Part shown: one piece after another, positions 53,352 through 62,747 of the stretch
Layout: every line of letters begins with the position of its first letter
How positions within the stretch are numbered: the first letter of the stretch is position 1
Assembly (NCBI RefSeq): GCF_011189575.1
Contig: NZ_PUJW01000009.1
Span: 62,001 to 126,000, forward strand
Origin: Photorhabdus cinerea
GTDB taxonomy: Bacteria; Pseudomonadota; Gammaproteobacteria; Enterobacterales; Enterobacteriaceae
Length of the DNA: 64,000 nucleotides
Direction: 5' to 3'
Program-made: the position numbers and the translations under genes
Notes under the pieces: model-generated
Seen by the model: the letters and a program-made list of their open reading frames with translations, nothing else
What the model was told of the DNA's origin: nothing
Database searches by the model: none

Positions 53352-54545
53352 ATGCGAATAAACAGGGGAGTTTTGCCTCTGGCTACAGTACTGGTACTCT
53401 CAGGTAGCTTAGCTCTTTCAGGATGTAACGACAAAGACTCTCAGCAAGCTGCTGGGAACCAACAGGCTCCTGAAGTCGGTATCGTGACGCTGAAAACTGA
53501 ACCTCTGATGGTCACGACCGAACTGCCAGGCCGAACATCAGCTTTCCGTATTGCAGAAGTCCGTCCGCAAGTAGGTGGTATAATTCTGCAACGCAATTAT
53601 GAAGAAGGAAACGATGTAAAAGCAGGTACATCCTTATACCAAATAGATCCAGCGACTTACCAGGCTGCCTATGACAGTGCAAAAGCTGACTTGGCAAAAG
53701 CTCAAGCTAATGCAGAGATTACGCGCCTGACAGTGAACCGCTATAAGCCACTGTTAGGAACAAACTACATTAGTCAACAGGAATTTGATAAAGCCAATGC
53801 TGATTATGCACAGGCGAATGCGGCAGTACAGGCAGCAAAAGCTGCTGTAGAAACTGCCCGTATCAATTTGGCATACACCAAAGTGACCGCACCGATTAGT
53901 GGCCGCTCCGGCAAATCGACTATTACAGAGGGTGCTCTGGTCTCTGTTGGTCAACCAACAGCACTGACGACTATTCAACAGTTGGACCCAATTTATGTGG
54001 ATGTCACTCAGTCAAGCGATGATTACCTGCGCCTAAAAAATGAAATCGCTAAAGGTATTGTGCTGAAAGAGAACAGTAAACCTAAAGTTCATCTGATCAT
54101 GGAAAACGGTAAAGAATACAGTGAAACAGGCTATCTGGAATTCTCCGATATTACTGTAGATGAAACAACGGGTTCTATTAATATCCGTGCAGTATTCCCT
54201 AATCCGAAAGAAGAATTACTGCCAGGTATGTTTGTTCGTGCAAAACTGGAAGATGGTGTTCGTCATGACTCAATATTGGTTCCCCAACAAGGAGTTACCC
54301 GTACACCTCGTGGCGAAGCTAGCGTCATGGTAGTTGGTAAAGGTGAAAATGTCGAACTACGCATTATCACTGCAAATCAGGCTATTGGTGATAAATGGCT
54401 AGTAACTTCCGGCCTGAAAACAGGTGATCGGGTTATCGTCACTGGTTTACAAAAAATTAAGCCTGGTATACCGGTCAAAGCAGAAGAAGTGGATTTAAAC
54501 GCAAAACCTGCTGCAAACCAAGCTGAGCCTGCGAAAAAGTCTTAA
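53352..54545 (+). CDS. acrA: AcrA, RND efflux periplasmic adaptor lipoprotein
   Basis: Membrane-fusion protein linking AcrB to the TolC outer-membrane channel. The 397 residues begin with a lipoprotein signal (LALSGC, Cys25), then a barrel-lipoyl-hairpin arrangement with a coiled-coil hairpin around residues 100-170 (AKADLAKAQANAEITRL) and APISGRSG. GAGGT lies 6 bp before the ATG. It is followed by acrB after 18 bp and controlled by AcrR from the shared intergenic region. Confidence 0.97.
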   Translation: MRINRGVLPLATVLVLSGSLALSGCNDKDSQQAAGNQQAPEVGIVTLKTEPLMVTTELPGRTSAFRIAEVRPQVGGIILQRNYEEGNDVKAGTSLYQIDPATYQAAYDSAKADLAKAQANAEITRLTVNRYKPLLGTNYISQQEFDKANADYAQANAAVQAAKAAVETARINLAYTKVTAPISGRSGKSTITEGALVSVGQPTALTTIQQLDPIYVDVTQSSDDYLRLKNEIAKGIVLKENSKPKVHLIMENGKEYSETGYLEFSDITVDETTGSINIRAVFPNPKEELLPGMFVRAKLEDGVRHDSILVPQQGVTRTPRGEASVMVVGKGENVELRIITANQAIGDKWLVTSGLKTGDRVIVTGLQKIKPGIPVKAEEVDLNAKPAANQAEPAKKS

Positions 54546-54563
54546 TTAAGGAGTCGGTGATTC

Positions 54564-57500
54564 ATGCCTAAGTTTTTTATAGATCGCCCAATATTTGCAT
54601 GGGTAATCGCAATCATCACCATGCTGGCTGGGCTGCTGGCAATTATAAAATTACCTGTGGCGCAGTACCCTACTATCGCACCACCGGCGATTTCTATCTC
54701 TGCAACTTATCCCGGTGCTGATGCGACTACTGTGCAAAACACAGTTACCCAAGTTATCGAACAAAATATGAATGGTATCGATAACTTGGTTTATATGTCT
54801 TCCGACAGTGACTCTGCTGGGAACATGAACATTACACTAACCTTTGAAGCAGGCACTAACCCTGATATTGCACAGGTACAGGTACAAAACAAACTGCAAC
54901 TGGCTATGCCTCTGTTACCTCAGGAAGTGCAGCAGCAAGGGATACGTGTCGATAAGTCCACCAACGCCTTCCTGATGGTCACAGGATTCACCTCTGAAGA
55001 TGGAACTATGTCTCAGGAGGATATCTCTGACTATGTAGGTGCAAACATTAAAGATCCTCTGAGCCGTGTAACTGGTGTAGGTGATGCAATGCTATTCGGT
55101 AACCAGTATGCAATGCGTATCTGGTTGAATCCTGACAAGCTCATTAACTACAAAATGACGACTCTGGATGTAATAAATGCAATTAAAGCACAAAATAATC
55201 AAATAGCAGCCGGTCAATTAGGGGGAACTCCCCCAGTTCCAGGTCAACGGTTGAATGCTTCAATTATTGCCCAAACACGCCTGACTTCACCTGAAGAGTT
55301 CAGCAATATTCTTCTGCGTATTAATACCGACGGTTCTCAGATCCGTCTGAAAGATGTAGCAAAAGTGGAGCTAGGTGCAGAAAGCTACAACCTCATTGGC
55401 CGCTTTAATGGCAAACCTGCTGCTGGTATTGGTATCAAACTAGCAACAGGCGCTAACGCTCTGGATACATCTAAAGCGGTAAAAGAAGCCCTAAAAAATA
55501 TGGAACCTTTCTTCCCTCACGGGCTGAAAATCGTATATCCATATGACACCACCCCATTCGTTAAAATTTCTATTAACGAAGTAGTAAAAACACTAGTTGA
55601 AGCAATTATGCTGGTGTTCGTGGTAATGTATCTGTTCCTGCAAAACTTCCGCGCAACGCTTATTCCTACCATTGCGGTCCCAGTCGTATTGTTGGGAACA
55701 TTTGCGATACTCGCCGCATTTGGCTATTCAATAAATACATTGACTATGTTCGCTATGGTACTCGCCATCGGCTTACTGGTAGATGATGCCATTGTTGTGG
55801 TAGAAAACGTTGAACGTGTTATGCAAGAAGAAGGATTATCGCCGAAAGAAGCAACCAAGAAATCAATGGGGCAAATCCAAAGCGCCTTGGTTGGTATCGC
55901 TATGGTACTGTCTGCCGTATTTGTTCCAATGGCCTTCTTCGGTGGCTCAACCGGTGCAATTTATCGTCAGTTCTCAATCACCATCGTATCTTCAATGGTA
56001 CTGTCTGTATTAGTAGCATTAATCCTGACACCTGCTCTGTGTGCTACCATGCTGAAACCAGTTGCTAAAGGTAGTCACAGTAAACAAACCGGGATCTTTG
56101 GCTGGTTTAACCGCATGTTTGATAAAAGTACCCACCACTATACTGACAGTGTCGGCCGCATTCTACGCAATACAGGCCGTTATCTGGTGATTTATGTATT
56201 GCTGGTTGCAGGTATGGCTGTCATGTTCACTCGTCTGCCATCCTCTTTCCTTCCTGAAGAAGATCAAGGCGTATTGCTGACAATGGTTCAATTGCCTGCT
56301 GGTGCAACACAAGAACAGACACAGAAAGTTCTGGATAAAGTAAGTCACTATTTCCGTACAGAAGAAAAAGATCGTGTGGTTTCTGTATTTACAGTAAGTG
56401 GCTTTGGTTTCAATGGTCAGGGGCAAAATACCGGTCTAGCATTTATGAGCCTGAAAGACTGGAGTGAGCGTCCTGGAGCTGAAAATAAAGTACCTGCTAT
56501 TGTTGCCAGGGCAAGTGCTCACTTCCAGAAAATCAAAGAAGGCATGGTTTTTGCGTTTAACGTCCCTGCAATCGTAGAGTTAGGCTCAGCAACCGGTTTT
56601 GATTTCGAATTAATTGACAGAGCAAACCTTGGGCATGACAAACTAACCGAAGCCCGTAACCAATTGCTTGGCATGATACAACAACATCCAGATATGTTAG
56701 TAGGTGTTCGCCCTAATGGTCAGGAAGATACTCCTCAATATCGGGTTAGGATTGATCAGGAAAAGGCTGAAGCTTTAGGTGTTTCCATCTCTGATATCAA
56801 TTCAACGCTAAGCACGATGTTTGGTAGCCACTATGTGAACGACTTTATCGACCGTGGTCGTGTCAAAAAAGTTTACGTTCAGTCAGAAGCACCTTATCGT
56901 ATGCTGCCAAGTGACATCTACAAACTATATGTCCGTAACAAACAAGGTGAAATGGTTCCATTCTCTGCCTTTGCAGATACGTCTAAAGAACCATGGTCGT
57001 ATGGCTCACCACGTTTGGAGCGCTATAACGGTCTACCATCAATGGAAATTCTGGGTGAAGCAGCTCCCGGCAAAAGTACTGGTGATGCAATGGCCTTGAT
57101 GGAAGAACTGGCATCCCAATTACCAAATGGCATCGGTTTTGACTGGACAGGTATGTCTTATCAAGAACGCCTGTCAGGTAATCAGGCGCCTGCTCTATAT
57201 GCATTGTCATTGATAGTGGTGTTCCTCTGCCTGGCTGCACTGTATGAAAGCTGGTCAATTCCTTTCTCAGTCATGTTGGTAGTGCCATTGGGTATCATTG
57301 GAGCTTTGTTAGCAACGACATTCCGAGATCTAGATAACGACGTTTATTTCAAAGTTGGCTTGTTAACCACCATCGGCTTGTCAGCAAAGAATGCAATCCT
57401 AATCGTTGAATTTGCTAAGGATTTGATGGAAAAAGAAGGCAAAGGGCTGATAGAAGCTACGTTAGATGCGGTAAGAATGCGTCTTCGTCCCATCCTGATG

Positions 57501-57713
57501 ACATCATTGGCATTTATGCTGGGTGTCCTCCCTCTAGTACTGAGTAACGGAGCAGGTTCCGGCTCTCAAAACGCAGTAGGTACCGGGGTATTAGGTGGGA
57601 TGATTGCCGCTACCTCGCTAGCTATCTTTTTCGTACCAGTATTCTTTGTGGTTATCAAACGACGTTTCAGTAAGAAAGCAGAGGAGATTGAGCCAGCATC
57701 AGAATCTCACTAA
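54564..57713 (+). CDS. acrB: AcrB, RND multidrug efflux pump
   Basis: Proton-driven inner-membrane pump of 1049 residues, exporting drugs and bile-like compounds through TolC. Twelve transmembrane helices and two large periplasmic loops are evident. The proton-relay residues are present: the adjacent Asp pair in GLLVDDAIVVVENV and the Lys in GLSAKNAILIVEF. The N-terminus MPKFFIDRPIFAWVIAI is canonical. Length equals E. coli AcrB. A terminator-like hairpin follows the stop. Confidence 0.98.
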   Translation: MPKFFIDRPIFAWVIAIITMLAGLLAIIKLPVAQYPTIAPPAISISATYPGADATTVQNTVTQVIEQNMNGIDNLVYMSSDSDSAGNMNITLTFEAGTNPDIAQVQVQNKLQLAMPLLPQEVQQQGIRVDKSTNAFLMVTGFTSEDGTMSQEDISDYVGANIKDPLSRVTGVGDAMLFGNQYAMRIWLNPDKLINYKMTTLDVINAIKAQNNQIAAGQLGGTPPVPGQRLNASIIAQTRLTSPEEFSNILLRINTDGSQIRLKDVAKVELGAESYNLIGRFNGKPAAGIGIKLATGANALDTSKAVKEALKNMEPFFPHGLKIVYPYDTTPFVKISINEVVKTLVEAIMLVFVVMYLFLQNFRATLIPTIAVPVVLLGTFAILAAFGYSINTLTMFAMVLAIGLLVDDAIVVVENVERVMQEEGLSPKEATKKSMGQIQSALVGIAMVLSAVFVPMAFFGGSTGAIYRQFSITIVSSMVLSVLVALILTPALCATMLKPVAKGSHSKQTGIFGWFNRMFDKSTHHYTDSVGRILRNTGRYLVIYVLLVAGMAVMFTRLPSSFLPEEDQGVLLTMVQLPAGATQEQTQKVLDKVSHYFRTEEKDRVVSVFTVSGFGFNGQGQNTGLAFMSLKDWSERPGAENKVPAIVARASAHFQKIKEGMVFAFNVPAIVELGSATGFDFELIDRANLGHDKLTEARNQLLGMIQQHPDMLVGVRPNGQEDTPQYRVRIDQEKAEALGVSISDINSTLSTMFGSHYVNDFIDRGRVKKVYVQSEAPYRMLPSDIYKLYVRNKQGEMVPFSAFADTSKEPWSYGSPRLERYNGLPSMEILGEAAPGKSTGDAMALMEELASQLPNGIGFDWTGMSYQERLSGNQAPALYALSLIVVFLCLAALYESWSIPFSVMLVVPLGIIGALLATTFRDLDNDVYFKVGLLTTIGLSAKNAILIVEFAKDLMEKEGKGLIEATLDAVRMRLRPILMTSLAFMLGVLPLVLSNGAGSGSQNAVGTGVLGGMIAATSLAIFFVPVFFVVIKRRFSKKAEEIEPASESH

Positions 57714-57731
57714 TGCAACTAACCAATAATG

Positions 57732-57752
57732 GAAGGCCGTTTAACGGCCTTC
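57732..57752 (+). terminator. Terminator after acrB
   Basis: Perfect 9-bp arms GAAGGCCGT / ACGGCCTTC with loop TTA, 18 bp after the acrB stop. The stem is GC-rich and compact. The downstream TTAATG is a short U tract, so efficiency may be moderate. Confidence 0.75.
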
Positions 57753-58320
57753 TTAATGTAATAGTTGCTTCCATTAAGCAAATTCTGATCATCAACCTGT
57801 CCGCTTAACTTTTACATAATTTCGTTCAAATTTAATTAAAATTACTACTTATGAGCAAAAAAATATCCTTATAAATCCGGACATTACTAACTTTGATAAA
57901 ATTAATGGGAAAGTTGTTGGACAAGAACTGCTTTATCTTTTTTACATTAAATGACAAAAAACAATACCAGCACATAGTGACTTATGTAATAATGATGTTA
58001 TATTCGTTGATTATTGTAGCCATCAGGCTATAATCTGCTGTTACTAGCATCTGAGGGTAATGCTATTTTATATAAGCCTACATATTAATTCACATATACT
58101 GGCCGATATTTATAGTTTATTGCGTTAAAGGTATGAATTTTTGTTAAGAGATGATTTTACTTTACCAAAAGCAAACCAGAATCGTCTGTAAAAAAGATAA
58201 ATAATCCCAAAGAACGATTATAGACACATAATAATAATCTCTCGAAAAAGAGTTTCTATAATACATGTATATGTTTAGCCTTTGACTCAAATTAAGTAAT
58301 AGCATAACAGGGAGATCAAC
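57753..58320. other. AT-rich gap between acrB and the tomB remnant
   Basis: About 570 bp of AT-rich sequence with no supported gene. A GGGAGATCAAC ribosome-site-like stretch immediately precedes the ATG of the decayed tomB at 58321. No other feature could be supported. Confidence 0.5.
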
Positions 58321-58718
58321 ATGGCATGGATGAATAATTCACTAGGATGATATGATATTGCTGAATTAAAATGCTTATGTGAGAATCTAAGACAAGAAGT
58401 TACTTCCAGTGTTAGAGTACACCGGTACTGGTTGTGTAAATAACATTTACGTCTCAGGACAATTTAAAGCTAAATGAATTGATTGAGTACATATCAACTT
58501 TCGTTTAGCACTTTAAAATCAAATATTCTGATGATTTCAGCCTTCTCGCTTGAATTGATGAATATTTTGATGGTACATATACCTATACTTTGTTTGGAAG
58601 CAATGAGATTAGTTTTTCTAAACTTACAAAATGCCCAAAAACTAATGAACGTTTAACCAGCATTTTGTTGTATGACTTAAATCGTTCCTTGAGAAAAATT
58701 TGGTTGATATTTCCTTAA
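58321..58718 (+). pseudogene. tomB: Degraded tomB (Hha toxicity modulator)
   Basis: The first frame reads MAWMNNSLG-stop-YDIAELKCLCENL, matching TomB HDIAQLKFLCETL. After a frame change, DNLKLNELIEYISTFV-stop-HFKIKYSDD and then IDEYFDGTY match TomB LQLNELIEHIATFALNYKIKYNED and IDEYLDDT. At least three in-frame stops and a frameshift show the gene is dead. A ribosome-site-like GGGAG still precedes the start codon. It lies directly upstream of an intact hha, the usual tomB-hha order. Confidence 0.85.
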
Positions 58719-58753
58719 ATAATTTTTTATATATGTTAATAAGAAAGGCGACT

Positions 58754-58957
58754 ATGACTAAAACTGATTATCTGATGCGTTTAAGAAAATGCACCACGAT
58801 TGATACACTAGAGCGTGTGATTGAAAAGAACAAATATGAACTTTCAGGAGACGAACTTGAACTATTCTACTCTGCAGCGGATCATCGCCTGGCTGAGCTG
58901 ACCATGAATAAACTGTATGACAGAATTCCACCTTCAGTATGGAAATACGTTCGCTAA
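58754..58957 (+). CDS. hha: Hha, haemolysin expression-modulating protein
   Basis: A 67-residue nucleoid-associated partner of H-NS that silences acquired genes and virulence loci. The sequence MTKTDYLMRLRKCTTIDTLE and onward is nearly identical to E. coli Hha but lacks its first five residues (MSEKP). AAAGG lies 5 bp before the ATG. The conserved FYSAADHRLAELTMNKLYD is intact. Its usual upstream partner tomB is degraded here. Confidence 0.96.
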   Translation: MTKTDYLMRLRKCTTIDTLERVIEKNKYELSGDELELFYSAADHRLAELTMNKLYDRIPPSVWKYVR

Positions 58958-59033
58958 AGTAGTCTTCATCAGACAGAAAATGATCCGGGCCGGTAAAGTG
59001 CTATCGGCTTATTAGGTCAGCTATCAACAAAAT

Positions 59034-59147
59034 TGGCGAGGGCTCTGCCAGCGACATCCCGGCACACACATCCCTTGCTATGGCTGCTTCCTTCCGGACC
59101 TGACCGAGTTAACAAGTTAGCGTTGCGGGAGAACCAACAGAGCCCCC
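59034..59147 (-). ncRNA. ffs: 4.5S RNA of the signal recognition particle
   Basis: The minus strand begins GGGGGCTCTGTTGGTTCTCC. It contains the conserved apical domain GGTCAGGTCCGGAAGGAAGC, followed by AGCC and a 3' half ending GCAGAGCCC that pairs with the 5' end. About 114 nt, matching E. coli ffs. It binds Ffh to target membrane proteins. The 3' boundary is set by analogy; an AATTTTG follows. Confidence 0.95.
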
Positions 59148-59269
59148 ATTGACTTGTTGCTTTGACTTCAAAGCGGCGCCATTATCATTCATACCTGTCT
59201 AAATAGCAAGACAAGCAGGTTCGAATGATGATTTCTTATACATTAAGAATAAATACTCAAGAACATGTA

Positions 59270-59716
59270 TTATCTAACCGCTTTTAGTATAATTTCGATA
59301 TCTTTAGTCTTCCCATTATTAATTACTTCATACGCAGTATCTGTAACAAACATTAAACGATTATGTAGAGAAACAGAAGCACTGACGACAATACGCGCAT
59401 TTGGCTTAACGTCGCTTGGACGATAAGGCAGAACAAAATGGAAAGGTGATTGTTTTCCGTCTAAGCGTTCTCTCTTCTGGGATAAAGTAATTGAGGGCGC
59501 ATCAGCCAGAGATACATCAGATAAAGACACCGTCAGAATAGCATCCGCTGGCAATGCAATACGCTGTAAGATATTGATATTGCCTTTAACATAATGCTGT
59601 TTTACTGGATTTTCAATCTGCACTGCCCGTGTATCTACTGTCTCGGTACCTTTGCTATTACACCCAACCAAAGCAACTGCCAGTAATACACTCGTAGATA
59701 TTTGCCATAATTTCAT
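59270..59716 (-). CDS. ybaY: YbaY-family lipoprotein
   Basis: A 148-residue lipoprotein. The start at 59716 gives MKLWQISTSVLLAVALVGC with lipobox ALVGC and mature Cys19; a Met two codons earlier is possible. The mature part has the YbaY/HslJ-like beta-rich pattern (VKGNINILQRIALPADAILTV region, partly quoted). Function is unknown. It lies next to ffs and divergent from tesB, as in E. coli. Confidence 0.9.
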   Translation of the reverse strand: MKLWQISTSVLLAVALVGCNSKGTETVDTRAVQIENPVKQHYVKGNINILQRIALPADAILTVSLSDVSLADAPSITLSQKRERLDGKQSPFHFVLPYRPSDVKPNARIVVSASVSLHNRLMFVTDTAYEVINNGKTKDIEIILKAVR

Positions 59717-59979
59717 ACACACTTCTCCACTCTTAACTGATCTATATAAATAATAAAATGAATTTGAATATCAAACCATTAAATCTAAGCCGCCTAACTA
59801 AGCCACCTAAATTATAGATTAGAAAAATGAATATAAGTCCCAGATAAATCTCATATTCTTTATTGCACTACTATCAGGGCCTGAAACATTTACAATTTAG
59901 TTATTTATTTATCATTCATTAATGGGACAATAATCACCTGTTGTATTTTTAATAACCCAATAAAAAACAAAGGCATATT

Positions 59980-60843
59980 ATGAGTAAGTCATTACAAAAT
60001 CTGATCAATTTGATGAATCTAGAAAAAATTGAAGAAGGCATTTACCGGGGTCAAAGTAAAGACTTAGGTTTTCCTCAGGTTTTCGGAGGGCAAGTGATCG
60101 GTCAAGCACTCTATGCTGCCACACAAACTGTCGCAGATAGCCGGATAAGTAATTCTTTCCACAGCTATTTCTTACGTCCCGGAGACAGTAGCAAACCTAT
60201 CGTCTATGACGTTGAAATTTTACGTGATGGAGGAAGTTTCAGCGCCCGACGAGTGAGCGCGATTCAAAATGGCAAACCTATCTTTTATATGACGGCCTCA
60301 TTCCAAAACTACGAAGAAGGTTTCGAACACCAAAATATGATGCCGGATGTACCATATCCAGAGGAACTCATCCCTCAAGATGAAATTGCGAAGAAAATAT
60401 CTCACCTATTACCACAAAGAATGCAAAATATTTTTCTCTTTCCATGCCCATTTGAAATGAGGCCCGTAAAATATTACAGCCCATTTAATTGTCCACCAGA
60501 AGAACCTACACGCTATGTCTGGTTTCGCAGTAATGGTGATATGCCTGCTAATCCTTTAATTCATCAATACTTGCTTGGCTATGCCTCTGATTTTAACTTT
60601 CTACCAACAGCATTGCAGCCTCATGGTGTCGGATTTCTTGAGAAAAATATCCAGATAGCAACTATTGACCATTCTATGTGGTTCCACCGCCCATTTAAAC
60701 TGGACGACTGGTTACTATATGCTATAGACAGCCCATCAGCCTCTGGTGCCCGTGGCTTTGTTCGTGGACAGATTTACAACCGTGAAGGGATACTTATCGC
60801 CTCGACTGTACAGGAAGGACTGATTAGAAAGCGAACCAAATAA
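59980..60843 (+). CDS. tesB: TesB, acyl-CoA thioesterase II
   Basis: Cytoplasmic thioesterase hydrolysing medium- and long-chain acyl-CoA. The 287 residues form two hot-dog domains; VFGGQVIGQALYAA and the C-terminal ATIDHSMWFHRPF and DSPSASGARGFVRG motifs are typical, with the catalytic Asp, Thr/Ser and Gln positions conserved by eye. It is convergent with amtB and divergent from ybaY, the E. coli order. Confidence 0.96.
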   Translation: MSKSLQNLINLMNLEKIEEGIYRGQSKDLGFPQVFGGQVIGQALYAATQTVADSRISNSFHSYFLRPGDSSKPIVYDVEILRDGGSFSARRVSAIQNGKPIFYMTASFQNYEEGFEHQNMMPDVPYPEELIPQDEIAKKISHLLPQRMQNIFLFPCPFEMRPVKYYSPFNCPPEEPTRYVWFRSNGDMPANPLIHQYLLGYASDFNFLPTALQPHGVGFLEKNIQIATIDHSMWFHRPFKLDDWLLYAIDSPSASGARGFVRGQIYNREGILIASTVQEGLIRKRTK

Positions 60844-60922
60844 AAACATAACAAAGGCAGCAAATAAGAAACCAATATCACACTTTATGGCCTTACCGCT
60901 GCCGTTTCGTTTATATTACAGA

Positions 60923-62206
60923 TTAATTATAAGCACTCTCGCCGTGAGCATTAATATCCAATCCTTCTCTTTCAGTTTCAACAGTAACCCGCAGCCCTAC
61001 CAGTAGATCTGCTATTTTGAAAGCAATAAACGCAACGATTACTGACCAAACTACACAAACTAATATACTGAAAGCTTGGATACTAACTTGCTCCAACATA
61101 GCTACCCCTTCAGAATAACCGGTTCCTCCCAACGACTTAGCTGTAAAAACCCCGGTCAAAAGACAACCAACTATCCCACATACGCCGTGTATACCAAATA
61201 CATCACATACATCATCAGCACATAACCACCTTTTCAGGATCACTACTCCCCAAAGTCCTGCAAAACCAGCTATCAGACCAATGATAAGAGCCCCACCGAC
61301 ACCAACTGTTCCCGCAGCCGGTGTAACACCAACCAGCCCAGCAATACAGCCTGAACAGGCACCCAAAAGTGATGGCTTATTACGGAAGAACCATTCAGCA
61401 AAAATCCACGATAGAATAGCGGCGGCTGTCGCCACAACTGTATTCAAAAATGCCAGAGCAGCTATCTCATTAGCTTCACCAGCAGAACCTGCATTAAAAC
61501 CAAACCAACCGATATAAAGTACAGCTGTACCGATGAAAACCATTGGCAGATTATGTGGCTTGAATGCTTCTTTCCCAAAACCAGTACGTTTTCCCAATAA
61601 ATAAGCACCAACCAGCCCAGCTACAGCCGCGTTAATATGCACAACCGTGCCACCAGCAAAATCCAGCGCTCCATCTTGTGAAAGTATCCCCCCACCCCAA
61701 ACCATATGCGCCATAGGTAGATAAGAAAACGTCAGCCATAACACGCTGAAAATCAATAAAGCTGGAAAGCGAATACGTTCCCCTAAGGCACCAATAATCA
61801 AGGCGACTGTAATACAAGCAAAAGACCCTTGAAATGCCACATGAATTAATTGATAAAAACTGCCAGTTAAATCAGTCAATACCAAGTTCTTCAACATCAT
61901 CTGACTAAAACTACCGAAAAAACCATTTCCCGGTTCAAAAGCCAAGCTGTAGCCGTAAATTACCCACAGCACACATACCAGAGCAAAGCTCACCATAACC
62001 TGAGCCATCAGAGATAAAACATTTTTGCTCCGCAACAATCCACCGTAAAACAGAGCAATTCCCGGAATTGTCATAAACAGAATAAGTACTGTACAAATCA
62101 TCATAAAAGTATTATCTGCTTTGTCGGCAACCCTTTCTGCCGCTTGAGATAATGATGGTAAACAACTGGCCGCAATACCGACAGCCACAGAGAATTGTCT
62201 TTTCAT
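60923..62206 (-). CDS. amtB: AmtB, ammonium transporter
   Basis: Trimeric inner-membrane ammonium channel. The start at 62206 gives MKRQFSVAVGIAASCLPSLSQA, a cleavable signal, and 427 residues in all; the open frame extends upstream into glnK but without a suitable site. Eleven transmembrane helices, DFAGGTVVHINAAVAGLVG and GIHGVCGIVGCLLTG (pore histidine region) are visible. It is cotranscribed with glnK, 22 bp upstream, whose product blocks the channel when nitrogen is plentiful. Confidence 0.97.
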   Translation of the reverse strand: MKRQFSVAVGIAASCLPSLSQAAERVADKADNTFMMICTVLILFMTIPGIALFYGGLLRSKNVLSLMAQVMVSFALVCVLWVIYGYSLAFEPGNGFFGSFSQMMLKNLVLTDLTGSFYQLIHVAFQGSFACITVALIIGALGERIRFPALLIFSVLWLTFSYLPMAHMVWGGGILSQDGALDFAGGTVVHINAAVAGLVGAYLLGKRTGFGKEAFKPHNLPMVFIGTAVLYIGWFGFNAGSAGEANEIAALAFLNTVVATAAAILSWIFAEWFFRNKPSLLGACSGCIAGLVGVTPAAGTVGVGGALIIGLIAGFAGLWGVVILKRWLCADDVCDVFGIHGVCGIVGCLLTGVFTAKSLGGTGYSEGVAMLEQVSIQAFSILVCVVWSVIVAFIAFKIADLLVGLRVTVETEREGLDINAHGESAYN

Positions 62207-62228
62207 ATATATTATCTCTATCAGTGAC

Positions 62229-62567
62229 TTATAGTGCTGCATCATTGGTTTCGCCTGTTCTGATACGAATAGCTTGCTGTAATTCGATAACAAAAATCTT
62301 ACCGTCACCAACTTTTCCAGTGAAAGCGGATTGCTGAATAGCATGAATTACCTCCTCAACTAATTCATCTGCTACAGCGATATCTATCTTTACTTTAGGT
62401 AAAAAGTTAAGGCTGTATTCAGCTCCACGATAAAGCTCTGCATGCCCCTTCTGACGACCAAATCCTTTTACTTCTGTTATAGTCAGCCCTTGAACACCTA
62501 GACCAGAAAGAGCACCCCTTATATCCTCCAGTTTGAATGGCTTTATAATTGTCGTAATGAGCTTCAT
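62229..62567 (-). CDS. glnK: GlnK, nitrogen regulatory PII protein
   Basis: A 112-residue PII protein. The T-loop tyrosine uridylylated by GlnD is Tyr51 in ELYRGAEYSLNF, and the KVGDGKIFV nucleotide-binding motif is present. It senses 2-oxoglutarate and ATP/ADP and gates AmtB. The ATG at 62567 has GGAGGG just upstream and gives the family length. Transcription should come from the sigma-54 promoter at 62612-62627 with an NtrC site further upstream. Confidence 0.97.
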   Translation of the reverse strand: MKLITTIIKPFKLEDIRGALSGLGVQGLTITEVKGFGRQKGHAELYRGAEYSLNFLPKVKIDIAVADELVEEVIHAIQQSAFTGKVGDGKIFVIELQQAIRIRTGETNDAAL

Positions 62568-62611
62568 ATACCCTCCTACCACTCGGCTATTGTGTTTGCA
62601 ATTAAGTAAAT

Positions 62612-62627
62612 AGCAAGGGATGTGCCA
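62612..62627 (-). promoter_or_regulatory. Sigma-54 promoter of glnK-amtB
   Basis: On the minus strand TGGCACATCCCTTGCT matches the -24/-12 consensus TGGCAC-N5-TTGCW, with correct spacing of the GG and GC elements. It lies about 45 bp before the glnK start codon. The same arrangement drives glnK-amtB in E. coli under nitrogen limitation. Confidence 0.9.
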
Positions 62628-62724
62628 GAAATTAAAAACATATAAAAATCAAACAATAATAAAGAAAATACAAATTACGGGGAGAGGAAGAAAGGGAGAG
62701 CAACGAATGCACTCCCTCGTTAGC

Positions 62725-62739
62725 GCACCAGATTAGTGC
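62725..62739 (-). promoter_or_regulatory. NtrC enhancer site upstream of glnK
   Basis: The minus strand reads GCACTAATCTGGTGC, an exact fit to GCAC-N5-TGGTGC. It lies about 98 bp upstream of the sigma-54 promoter, a normal enhancer distance, and next to the mdlB stop. A second, weaker GTGCGC / AGTGC element overlaps 62708-62728. Confidence 0.85.
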
Positions 62740-62747
62740 AAATAAAG

